Source: Bacteroidota bacterium
GTDB lineage: Bacteria > Bacteroidota > Bacteroidia > B-17B0 > Aurantibacillaceae
Direction: 5' to 3'
Assembly: GCA_029237825.1 (NCBI GenBank)
Contig: JAQZBQ010000010.1
Location: 62,001 to 126,000 of the forward strand
DNA: 64,000 nt
The translations under genes and the position numbers were made by a program. The notes below the pieces were generated by a model. It worked only from the letters and a program-made list of their open reading frames with translations, had not been told where the DNA came from and searched no databases. Below are positions 27,594 to 36,881 of the stretch, piece after piece. The stretch's first letter is position 1, and each line of letters opens with the position of its first letter.

Positions 27594-29027
27594 ATGAAGA
27601 AACTGCTACACATAATAATCTTTTTGTTCTTCGTCAATATTACAGTTGGCCAGCAGATTGTTGGATTTAGTCATTATTTTTATAAGCCAATGATTTACAA
27701 TCCTGCCTTCACGGGCAATACTGATGGAGCAAATCTTTTGCTTGTAAACCATACACAATGGACAGGTTTTAAAGGTGGGCCGCAATACAATATACTTTCG
27801 TTGGATGGCAGCTTGATCAATAAAAATACAGGTCTTGGTATAACCATTATCAGTGATAGAAAAGGGATAAATAACAGAATTGGAGGAAATATAAATTACT
27901 CTTATAAAATCAGATTTAAGGAAAAAATTCATTTGGCGCTGGGGCTTTCCATCGGAGGCATAAACCAATCGCTCGACTATTCCAAAGCGTTGTTAGAAAA
28001 TCCAAATGATCCGTCTTTATTTTCTAATAACCAAAGTAAATCAACTTTTGATGCCAATGTCGGACTGGCCTTTGTATGCAAAGGCTTCGAGCTGGGATTT
28101 GCAGTGCCTCAGCTCCCGAACAATAAAATATCTTATTCGGCGAATACTAATAGCCGTACGTTTTATACCCAAACCAGGCATTACATGGGGTCAATGAAAT
28201 ATAAATTCCTTCTTTCAAAATCCAAAGAAATAACGCTGTCTCCACTAGCGTTAGTGCGTTACGTGCCAAATGCTCCCATGCAGTACGATTGTAACATCAA
28301 CTTTGATTTTCAGAATAAATTCTGGGTTGGCGCCACATACAAAAACGACTATGCAATTGGCCTTAACCTTGGTGTGATTTTGTTTAAGCGTTTATCAATA
28401 GGGTATTCATATGATTATATCACTGGAAGTATCAGCAAATACTCTGGTTTAAGCCATGAAATACTCTTGAATTTTAAATTTACTAAAAAGAAAAAAGAAG
28501 TTCCTACAAACGAACAAGAGGAAGATGAGGAATTAGCACGGCTTAAGAAACAAGATTTAAATAAACTAATCATACAACGTTTACTTGCCAAAATTGAATA
28601 TGTGTTGGATAAGGAAAATACGACTCCAGCTGAAATTCAGGAACTCCTTGATGAAATTTCTGCGTTTCTGGATGATGATTCAACAGATCCTGCCCAGGAA
28701 ACATTAAACAAATACTATAAGTCTTTGAAAAACCAGGCAAAAGGAGAAATAAACGTTCTTGTAAAAGGAAGACTACTGCTGGACCCCGCAGACTCCACAC
28801 CGGATTATGGTGATGCAATGATAACAGTAAATGATCTTGAAAGTAAAACAGTCATAGCAACAAGCACTCCAACCAGGGAAGGAAAATATTACATTATCCT
28901 CAAGCCAGGCAGGCGATACCAGTTAACTATAGAAAAAAGTGGTTATCAAACATTACTTCGTAACGTAACCATTCCTGCTACATCCGAATCATACGAGTTA
29001 AATCAGGAAATCCAGTTAAAACGGTAA
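27594..29027 (+). CDS. PorP/SprF-family T9SS membrane protein with C-terminal periplasmic domain
   Basis: 477 residues. A signal peptide (cut near VGQQ) precedes a PorP/SprF barrel of about 280 residues with the hallmark FSHYFYKPMIYNPAFTG and later LSIGYSYDYITG. An ordinary PorP ends there, near 300-340 residues. This one continues through a charged helical linker (about 300-383, TPAEIQELLDEISAFLDDD) into a carboxypeptidase-regulatory-like domain at residues 384-477 (VLVKGRLLL, EGKYYIILKPGRRYQLTI). That domain resembles the one in the PorE-like protein at the window start. It follows its presumed cargo gene by eight bases. It probably receives that cargo at the outer membrane; the added domain should face the periplasm. 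Confidence 0.88.
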   Translation: MKKLLHIIIFLFFVNITVGQQIVGFSHYFYKPMIYNPAFTGNTDGANLLLVNHTQWTGFKGGPQYNILSLDGSLINKNTGLGITIISDRKGINNRIGGNINYSYKIRFKEKIHLALGLSIGGINQSLDYSKALLENPNDPSLFSNNQSKSTFDANVGLAFVCKGFELGFAVPQLPNNKISYSANTNSRTFYTQTRHYMGSMKYKFLLSKSKEITLSPLALVRYVPNAPMQYDCNINFDFQNKFWVGATYKNDYAIGLNLGVILFKRLSIGYSYDYITGSISKYSGLSHEILLNFKFTKKKKEVPTNEQEEDEELARLKKQDLNKLIIQRLLAKIEYVLDKENTTPAEIQELLDEISAFLDDDSTDPAQETLNKYYKSLKNQAKGEINVLVKGRLLLDPADSTPDYGDAMITVNDLESKTVIATSTPTREGKYYIILKPGRRYQLTIEKSGYQTLLRNVTIPATSESYELNQEIQLKR

Positions 29028-29128
29028 AACAACTGTTTCACTCATTTGTTATTAATTGTTCATTTAAAACATCAAAAATTAGCAACCCTTTCACTATTTT
29101 TAACGTAAGATGCTAAAAGAAATACTGT

Positions 29129-32100
29129 ATGCGCCCCACTCTACTCCTAATTCTATTATCGGTAATTCTATTTCCACTCGGATTATCCTCGCAGTGCGAC
29201 CCGACGACTCCTACGTTTACAGTTAATTTAACAGGCAACCCTAGCGGTACCTGGATAAGTCCGAATATTGTGAGAGATGGTGCATGTTGTGGCCAAAATC
29301 CGCGGTGTATTAAATTCATTATTACGCTTGATCCAATGGCGGCAGGGATTACGTTCACGTTTGCGTCAGGCGCCGTTCCTTCGGGAGCCCTGGAATATCA
29401 GATTGGATGTGCACTACCTCCAACCCCGGTTGGGCAACCGATTTGTTTGTCTGGCGTAGGACCACATGTATTAACTTTTTGTAAACCTGGCAATAATGCC
29501 AATACTTATGCCATAACGTCCATACCGCAAGCTGTAGGAGGAACAGATGCCAGCATTAATGACGGGTGTTCAAAACAGATTTTTGCGACCGGTTTTAACC
29601 CTGCTACTGTAAACTGGACTTCTATTTCTCCGGGTGCCCCCGGCGCATACAATAGTTATATGTCAAGCACCACAAGTGTATCACCAACAGTTACCGGAAC
29701 GAATTCATCGCCCCTTTATGTTGATTATAAAGTATGCGGGCAACCGGCAGCTCAATGTAATTTTAATACCGTATGTGATACTGTTCGGGTCTATTTTAAT
29801 CCCACTTTAGCGGTTAATATCATTCCTGTTAATCCTACAATTTGCTTTGGGCAAACATCCACAACGCTTACTGCAATTGGCGCAGGCGGAACGCCGCCTT
29901 ATAATTATTTATGGAATAACGTCAATCCTTCTCAGACAATCAACGTCGGTGTCGGCACATATAACGTTCAGTTAACGGACGGATCTGGATGTCCGCCCGT
30001 GTTTAACCAGGTCACTGTAACCGCCTTTTCAGTAGCTATCACAGCAAATGCCGGTGCCGATCAAATTAAATGTATACAAAGTCCCTTAGCAACTTTAAAC
30101 GGTACAGTTACTGGTGCAAGTGGAGGGATTTGGTCGGGTGGAACCGGTACCTTTTCGCCCAATAATACAACGTTAGCCAACATTACCTATTCGCCAACTG
30201 CAGCAGAACTTGCCAATGGTTTCGTAAATTTAATTCTAACAACCACAGGCAACGGAACGTGCCCTCCTAAATCTGATACGGTTAGAATTTCGTACCTGCC
30301 ATTTACTGGAGTTCCAACTGCTAGTGTTACAAATGTGAGTTGTTTTGGAGGTGCCAACGGTACCGCCGCCATCACCTTAAGTGGTGGAATAACACCATAC
30401 ACCTATCTCTGGAGTACATCTCCAACGCAAACTACTTCTTCCATAGCAAATTTACCAATTGGAACTTATTCTGTAACTATAAGGGATGGTATAGGATGTA
30501 CATTACCCACAACTGTAATGATAAATCAACCTCCTGTTCTTGCTGTAAATGCTACTGTGACGAATGTATCCTGTAATGGCGGCAACACAGGTTCAATTTC
30601 TTCTATGCCCAGCGGAGGAACTTCTCCCTACTCTTTTTCGTGGAGTCCTGGAGGCCAAACTACCCAAACTGCGACAGCCTTAACAGCCGGAAACTATTCT
30701 CTTACAGTAACTGACGCTCTGGGTTGTACTAGGACTGCAACTTATACGGTTACACAGCCACTTCCAATCACAAATACACTTGTTCCAACGCATGTATCTT
30801 GTTTTAATGGAAGTAATGGTACAGTTACCAGCACAGTCAGTGGAGGAACAACCCCTTATACTTTTTCATGGAGTCCGGGGGGAGCAACTTCTCAAAATGT
30901 TACTGGTTTGGTGGCAGGCATATATACATTAACAATCAAAGATAATTTAAATTGTATCTTAACAAATACGGTTTCTATTACTCAGCCTACTTTATTGGTA
31001 GCTTCAACAAGTATAACTAATGAAACCTGTGATTACCTAAACAATGGTACAGCAACAGCCAGTCAAACCGGTGGTACTGCTGGCTATATGTATTCATGGT
31101 CTCCAGGTGGGCAAACCACCGCTTCCATTTCAGGTCTTGCCAGTGGAACATACACAGTAGTGGTTACTGACAGCAAAGGATGTCAATCTACAGCATTAGC
31201 TACAATTGCACAACCAGCACCACTTGTGGTAGGATTTATTAACCAGGTAAACGTGAGTTGTTTTGGAGGAAGCGATGCCAGTATTGGAGCAAGCCCATCC
31301 GGTGGAACTCCTAACTACACTTATTCCTGGAGCCCGGGTGGAAGTACAAACTCCTCGTTAACTAACATTCCCATTGGTACGTATACAGTAAAAGTTACTG
31401 ATGCTAATTCCTGTATTGCCACAAATACGGTAACTATTATTCAACCAACAGATATTGTCACAACCAATACAATTGTTAACGTTTCATGTAATGGTGGAAG
31501 CAATGGTAGTATTTCAATTACACCTACCGGTGGTGTTTCTCCATATTCTTATCTCTGGACTGCGGGTGGACAAACCACTTCATCGGTATCGGGATTACCC
31601 ATTGGGACTTATTCGGTAACAGTTACAGATGCAAATGGATGCACGAAAAATTATGCTTATACAATCACTCAGCCACTTTCCATCGCCATTTCATTTACAC
31701 CAACCCATGTTTCTTGTTTCGGTGGTAGTGATGGAACGGCAACTTCTTCTGTATCCGGAGGAACTACACCATACTCATATAACTGGAGTCCAGGCGGAGC
31801 AACTACCCAAAATGTAACAGGATTAATTGCCGGTACCTATACCTTAACCGTTACCGACTTTTTAAATTGCATAGCCACAAATACAATTACAATAACAGAA
31901 CCAACTTTATTAGTTGCGTCAACCTCTGTTACCGACGAAACCTGCGATTACCTAAACAATGGTACAGCAACAGCCAGTCAAACTGGTGGTACTGCTGGCT
32001 ACACGTATTCATGGTCTCCAGGGGGGCAAACCACGGCATCCATTTCAGGTCTTGCTAGTGGAACATACACAGTAGTGGTTACTGACAGCAAAGGATGTCA

Positions 32101-35100
32101 ATCTACAGCGCTAGCTACAATTGCTCAACCCGCTCCACTTGTGGTAGGATTCATTAACCAGGTAAACGTGAGTTGTTTTGGAGGAAGCGATGCCAGTATT
32201 GGAGCAAGCCCATCGGGTGGAACTCCTAACTACACTTATTCCTGGAGCCCGGGTGGCACATCAACAAATGGATTATTTAATATTTCTGCTGGCATCTACA
32301 CCATAACAATTACCGATGCCCAGGCCTGTGTTGTCCAAAATACTATCGCAATTACTCAGCCTACAGCAGCATTAACTGTTTCTGCTATTTCTGTTTCCAC
32401 AACCTGCAACGGCGGTACTGATGGTTCAGCAACTGGTACTGCCGCTGGCGGTACCCCAGGATATACCTATAACTGGATGCCGGGTACAGTTACAGGCCAA
32501 ACCCTTTCTAACATTCCATCAGGAACCTATTCTGTGACAGCCACTGATATTATGGGCTGTACCATTACAAATACAGTTTTTGTAAATCAACCGGCTCCTA
32601 TTTTGCCAGTGACGACAAGCACTAACTCCACTTGCGGTAATTCAAACGGTATAGGAGCAGTGTCAGTTACAGGAGGAATCGGCCCATACACCTATTCATG
32701 GATGCCTTCTGGGGGAACCAATTCTGTGACAACAGGTGTTCCGGCAGGCGTATACTCTGTTTCAGTTACAGATGCGAATAATTGCGTGGCCGGCGAACTT
32801 TTATCGCTGGATGATAACAGCGGTCCAAGTTCAAGTATCTTCTCTATTTCTCATGTAACGTGTTTTGGCGGTAACGATGGTTCTGCAACGGCACAGATAA
32901 TTGGGGGCGTCGCACCAATTACATACACCTGGTTTCCAACAGGGGGTAATGGGATTACAGCAACAGGATTAACTGCCGGTACTTATTATATTATTGCCGA
33001 AGATGCAAATGGGTGTGTCTCCAGCGCAATTACAAGTCCATCAATTACACAACCTACTCAGGTAACTGAAACCATACTAACAACCAGCATTAGTTGTTTT
33101 GGCGGGACAAATGGAACTGCTACAGTTATTGCTACTGGCGGTACTCCTGGATATACATATACATGGATGCCGGGAGCAACAACAGGATCCGTAGTATCCG
33201 GGTTAGCGATGGGAATTTATTCAGTTCAAATTCAAGACTCAAATAATTGTGTCCATACAGCAACATACTCCATTTCCCAACCAACCGCTGGTCTTGCGGC
33301 CAGCGCTGCTTCTGGTTCAGTGTCGTGTTTTTCCGGAAGTAACGGTTCAGCCACTGTAACAGTTACAGGAGGAACAACTCCTTACAACTATAACTGGATG
33401 CCAGGGAATTTCAGTGGTCAGTCTATTTCCAATTTAACGGCAGGAACGTACACATCAACAGTAACAGATATTAATAATTGTATCACAACAGCAACCGTAA
33501 ATGTTATTCAACCTACAGCCATCGTGTTAACTACCGGAAGCGTTAATTCAAATTGTGGTGCGGCAAACGGTCAGGCTTCTGTTTCGGCTACAGGTGGAAA
33601 TGGTTCTTATACTTATTCATGGATACCGGTTGGCGGAACAAACCCTACAGCAAGTGGATTACAGGCAGGAACCTATACTGTGCAGGTTAAAGACATCAAT
33701 AGTTGTGTAAAAACAACGACTCAAACAGTTGCAGATAATCCAGGACCAACTGTCTCTGTGGTTTCTACTACGAGTGTGAGCTGTAATGGAGGCTCTAATG
33801 CTACCGCTACAGCAAGTGTTAGCGGTGGAATGCAGCCATTCACATATACCTGGTCTCCGGCAGGAGGTAATAACCAAACCGGCACTGGTTTATCAGCTGG
33901 AACATACACAGTGTTTATTACAGCGGCTAATGGCTGTCTGGCTAATGCTGTAACGCCATCAATTGCCCAGCCAACATCTTTATACAGTGTAATCTCAACC
34001 TCAAATGTCAGTTGCTTTGGCGGAAATAATGGTACTGCTACCATAACTACCGGTGGCGGAAGTCCGGGGTATACATACACATGGATGCCGGGCGCAACCA
34101 CTGGTTCAGTGGTAAGTGGTTTAAGTTCAGGGATTTTCTCAGTTCAGGTAAAGGATATCAATAACTGTATTCACACAAATACCTATTCTATTTCGCAGCC
34201 AACTGCAGCACTTTCAGCAAGCGCTACATCAAGTGCAGTTACTTGTTTTGGTGGGTCGAATGGAACAGCCACTGTTTCAGCAACTGGGGGAACCACTCCT
34301 TACAACTATAACTGGATGCCAATGAGTGTGAATAGCCAGACCGTTGGTGGGCTTTCAGTTGGTGTTTATACAGTAGGCGTAACTGATTTTAAAAATTGTA
34401 CTACAACAGCAACCGTGACAGTAAACCAACCTACGCTTGCGTTATCTGCAACCGCTAACAGTGTTCCCACGAGTTGTTCTGGTGGTTCCGATGGAACAGC
34501 AACTGTCACCCCAACCGGAGGTACTCCCGGATATACCTATTCCTGGTCGCCTACGGGAGGGAATTCACAAAGCGCATCAGGTCTCTTACCTGGGACTTAC
34601 GTGATAACAGTCAGCGATTTAAATGGCTGCCAGACAAGTGTGCCTGTAAACGTTTCTTCACCAACACCTGTAACGGGAACTTTAACAGGAATAGATGCAG
34701 CTTGTGGCTTGGCCAATGGATCGATCACGTCACAGGTTTCGGGTGGAATCGGACCATATACTTATACGTGGAGCCCTGTTTTATCAAATGCGTCGAGCGT
34801 AACGGGTCTTCTGCCAAACACGTACACACTCCAGATCGCTGATTCATATAATTGCATCAAAACACTCACCACAACCTTAATCAACATTGCAGGTCCTAGC
34901 CTCACCGTAACATCAGTACTTCATGATTCTTGTTATGGCGGCGATAATGGTGCAGCAACAATCAATATCACACAGGGAACTTTGCCTTATTCAACATCCT
35001 GGATGCCATATGGTGGAAATTCAACAACAGCATCGCAATTAACAGCAGGAACCTATACTGCTACGGTAACCGACGGACGAGGCTGTATTTCTTCTATAAC

Positions 35101-36874
35101 AGCTACAATCAATGAACCATCACCTGTGGCAATCTCAATTTCAACCGTAATTAACGTTTCGTGCCATAACGGAAATGATGGTTCAATCACTGTAATTGCT
35201 TCCGGTGGAACGCCTGCTTACACGTATTCCTGGCTACCATCGGGGACAGGTCCTACCATTAATAACTTATCATTAGGAACATATACTGTTAAAGCCACTG
35301 ATTCTCATTTTTGTACTTCTGTAATTTCTATTAATGTTGATCAGCCTACCCAACTCACATCAACAATTTCCAATGTGGTTAATCCAATCTGCTTTAATGG
35401 AACTGGCAATACTTCAGCATCGGTTACAGGCGGTACTGCTCCTTACAGTTATACGTGGACAACTACACCGCCACAACATGGAAGCACTGCAATGAACATT
35501 ACCAGTGGTACTTATACCGTGTATATTAATGACGCCAAAGGTTGCAGTACATCAAACACCGTTACCCTTACTCAGCCCACACAGGTTGTAACCCATGCAG
35601 GTTTAAATGATACAATTTGCTTAAATCTTTCCGGAGCAGTTACCGCCTCGGCAACTGGTGGATCAGGAGGTTATTATTATGCATGGCTACCGTCCGGAGC
35701 AATTAACGCAGGAACGCTTTCCATTAATCCCGCAACAGCAACAACTAATTATACCGTTATGGCTTTCGATCAAAACGGATGTGGTGGAGTTGCTGATACG
35801 GTAAAAGCTGTTGTTTATAATTTAACATCTGCTAATATCGAAGCTATCGCGATCACTCCAATTTGTCCTGGTCAGGGCACTACGATTTATGCCGCCGCAA
35901 CAGGATTAACCGGGCCATTAACTTATTCCTGGAATAACGGCCTGGGTGGTGGTCCGGGAGCATTTGTTACCATTCCAGCTCAACCTACCACTTATGTAGT
36001 TACTGTGACAAATGCATGTGGGGCCACCATAGTGGATTCAATCAGGGTTGATTTTTCACCGCCACCAACCATGGCCGTAAGTTCTAACGGAACCCTATCA
36101 TGTATCCCAACAGCGCTTACATTTTTTGATAATTCGGTTTCGGGTAATCCGAATGATCCAATCACTAATTGGAGCTGGAATTTTGGCGATGGCACTTCAT
36201 CCACCTCACAAAATCCAAGTCATATTTACACTTCACCAGGAACTTATTCTGTAACCCTTACTGTTTCAACAAACGGCGGCTGTACTAACAATACATCTTC
36301 ATCTCCTTTAGTAGTAAGTGCCTATCCGTTCCCAGTGGCATCCTTTACAGTAAATCAATATGAATTTAACTTGCCATACGACAAACTGATTTGTACAAAT
36401 CTTTCTACCGGGGCGGTATCCTATAATTGGAGTTTTGGAGACGGGGGAACATCAACGGCCGTGAACCCTCAGTATACCTATTCTACAGTTGGATTCTACA
36501 ATATTCAGCTCATTGCAACATCTGCATTCGGTTGTTCGGATACTGCAACCGTGAGAGTTTCTACAGACGCTTCAATAATTTTCCCGAATGCATTTACGCC
36601 TAATGAAGACGGAACCAACGATGGCTATTACATTCCGGGAAGTTTAAATAATGATATTTTCTTCCCATATGCTTCTGGTGTTATTGAATATAAATTTCAG
36701 ATTTTTAACCGTTGGGGCGAATTAATTTTTGAAACCGACGACTTTAAACAAGGCTGGAATGGATATTATAGGGGAAAAATTTGTCAGATAGGAGTATACG
36801 TATGGAAAGCATATGTAAAACTAAATAATGGCAAGGTTTTCAATTTAACCGGCGATGTTACTTTACTAAGATAA
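29129..36874 (+). CDS. Giant SprB-repeat adhesin with type B T9SS sorting domain
   Basis: 2581 residues with a signal peptide (about 1-21). Residues about 22-310 are a non-repeat head with one degenerate SprB unit. From residue 402 to about 2160 I count 23 SprB repeats of 75-77 residues with the consensus VSCFGG.NGTAT...GGT.PYTY.W.PGG...........AGTYTV.VTD...C......I.QP. Two PKD domains follow (NWSWNFGDGTS near 2345; NWSFGDGGTS near 2435). The last 95 residues are the gliding-motility-associated type B sorting domain (FPNAFTPNEDGTNDG, FQIFNRWGELIF, GVYVWKAYV). F. johnsoniae SprB is the mobile adhesin of gliding; this relative is probably a surface filament moved or displayed through the T9SS. 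The partner SprF-like gene is seven bases downstream. Confidence 0.93.
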   Translation: MRPTLLLILLSVILFPLGLSSQCDPTTPTFTVNLTGNPSGTWISPNIVRDGACCGQNPRCIKFIITLDPMAAGITFTFASGAVPSGALEYQIGCALPPTPVGQPICLSGVGPHVLTFCKPGNNANTYAITSIPQAVGGTDASINDGCSKQIFATGFNPATVNWTSISPGAPGAYNSYMSSTTSVSPTVTGTNSSPLYVDYKVCGQPAAQCNFNTVCDTVRVYFNPTLAVNIIPVNPTICFGQTSTTLTAIGAGGTPPYNYLWNNVNPSQTINVGVGTYNVQLTDGSGCPPVFNQVTVTAFSVAITANAGADQIKCIQSPLATLNGTVTGASGGIWSGGTGTFSPNNTTLANITYSPTAAELANGFVNLILTTTGNGTCPPKSDTVRISYLPFTGVPTASVTNVSCFGGANGTAAITLSGGITPYTYLWSTSPTQTTSSIANLPIGTYSVTIRDGIGCTLPTTVMINQPPVLAVNATVTNVSCNGGNTGSISSMPSGGTSPYSFSWSPGGQTTQTATALTAGNYSLTVTDALGCTRTATYTVTQPLPITNTLVPTHVSCFNGSNGTVTSTVSGGTTPYTFSWSPGGATSQNVTGLVAGIYTLTIKDNLNCILTNTVSITQPTLLVASTSITNETCDYLNNGTATASQTGGTAGYMYSWSPGGQTTASISGLASGTYTVVVTDSKGCQSTALATIAQPAPLVVGFINQVNVSCFGGSDASIGASPSGGTPNYTYSWSPGGSTNSSLTNIPIGTYTVKVTDANSCIATNTVTIIQPTDIVTTNTIVNVSCNGGSNGSISITPTGGVSPYSYLWTAGGQTTSSVSGLPIGTYSVTVTDANGCTKNYAYTITQPLSIAISFTPTHVSCFGGSDGTATSSVSGGTTPYSYNWSPGGATTQNVTGLIAGTYTLTVTDFLNCIATNTITITEPTLLVASTSVTDETCDYLNNGTATASQTGGTAGYTYSWSPGGQTTASISGLASGTYTVVVTDSKGCQSTALATIAQPAPLVVGFINQVNVSCFGGSDASIGASPSGGTPNYTYSWSPGGTSTNGLFNISAGIYTITITDAQACVVQNTIAITQPTAALTVSAISVSTTCNGGTDGSATGTAAGGTPGYTYNWMPGTVTGQTLSNIPSGTYSVTATDIMGCTITNTVFVNQPAPILPVTTSTNSTCGNSNGIGAVSVTGGIGPYTYSWMPSGGTNSVTTGVPAGVYSVSVTDANNCVAGELLSLDDNSGPSSSIFSISHVTCFGGNDGSATAQIIGGVAPITYTWFPTGGNGITATGLTAGTYYIIAEDANGCVSSAITSPSITQPTQVTETILTTSISCFGGTNGTATVIATGGTPGYTYTWMPGATTGSVVSGLAMGIYSVQIQDSNNCVHTATYSISQPTAGLAASAASGSVSCFSGSNGSATVTVTGGTTPYNYNWMPGNFSGQSISNLTAGTYTSTVTDINNCITTATVNVIQPTAIVLTTGSVNSNCGAANGQASVSATGGNGSYTYSWIPVGGTNPTASGLQAGTYTVQVKDINSCVKTTTQTVADNPGPTVSVVSTTSVSCNGGSNATATASVSGGMQPFTYTWSPAGGNNQTGTGLSAGTYTVFITAANGCLANAVTPSIAQPTSLYSVISTSNVSCFGGNNGTATITTGGGSPGYTYTWMPGATTGSVVSGLSSGIFSVQVKDINNCIHTNTYSISQPTAALSASATSSAVTCFGGSNGTATVSATGGTTPYNYNWMPMSVNSQTVGGLSVGVYTVGVTDFKNCTTTATVTVNQPTLALSATANSVPTSCSGGSDGTATVTPTGGTPGYTYSWSPTGGNSQSASGLLPGTYVITVSDLNGCQTSVPVNVSSPTPVTGTLTGIDAACGLANGSITSQVSGGIGPYTYTWSPVLSNASSVTGLLPNTYTLQIADSYNCIKTLTTTLINIAGPSLTVTSVLHDSCYGGDNGAATINITQGTLPYSTSWMPYGGNSTTASQLTAGTYTATVTDGRGCISSITATINEPSPVAISISTVINVSCHNGNDGSITVIASGGTPAYTYSWLPSGTGPTINNLSLGTYTVKATDSHFCTSVISINVDQPTQLTSTISNVVNPICFNGTGNTSASVTGGTAPYSYTWTTTPPQHGSTAMNITSGTYTVYINDAKGCSTSNTVTLTQPTQVVTHAGLNDTICLNLSGAVTASATGGSGGYYYAWLPSGAINAGTLSINPATATTNYTVMAFDQNGCGGVADTVKAVVYNLTSANIEAIAITPICPGQGTTIYAAATGLTGPLTYSWNNGLGGGPGAFVTIPAQPTTYVVTVTNACGATIVDSIRVDFSPPPTMAVSSNGTLSCIPTALTFFDNSVSGNPNDPITNWSWNFGDGTSSTSQNPSHIYTSPGTYSVTLTVSTNGGCTNNTSSSPLVVSAYPFPVASFTVNQYEFNLPYDKLICTNLSTGAVSYNWSFGDGGTSTAVNPQYTYSTVGFYNIQLIATSAFGCSDTATVRVSTDASIIFPNAFTPNEDGTNDGYYIPGSLNNDIFFPYASGVIEYKFQIFNRWGELIFETDDFKQGWNGYYRGKICQIGVYVWKAYVKLNNGKVFNLTGDVTLLR
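30563..31477 (+). repeat. SprB four-repeat block A1 (repeats 2-5)
   Basis: 915 bases, residues 479-783, four SprB repeats. Each repeat matches the repeat four positions later (block A2) better than it matches its immediate neighbours. The last 1.5 repeats are nearly identical to A2 at DNA level. Confidence 0.85.
31478..32392 (+). repeat. SprB four-repeat block A2 (repeats 6-9)
   Basis: 915 bases, residues 784-1088, exactly in phase with block A1. About 330 bases around 31939-32258 match 31024-31343 with about 15 differences counted by hand. Confidence 0.85.
32393..34232 (+). repeat. SprB four-repeat blocks B1 and B2 (repeats 10-13 and 14-17)
   Basis: Two consecutive blocks with a period of 306-307 residues. 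Corresponding members share features: repeats 13 and 17 both carry TWMPGATTGSVVSGL, and repeats 11 and 15 both carry a CG..NG start and a DN.GP linker. Block B matches diverge more than A1/A2. Confidence 0.7.
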
Positions 36875-36881
36875 TCCTGAA

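Noticed and set aside
33721-34101. 126-codon minus-strand ORF within the SprB gene
   Set aside because: It is a shadow of the repeat coding frame; its Pro/Val-rich composition follows from the opposite strand, and it has no start context or family motif.
30300-35600. Dense direct repeats resembling a CRISPR array or minisatellite
   Set aside because: Repeats are in-frame coding units of about 228 bases within one long ORF, with protein-level conservation and no spacer/repeat alternation.
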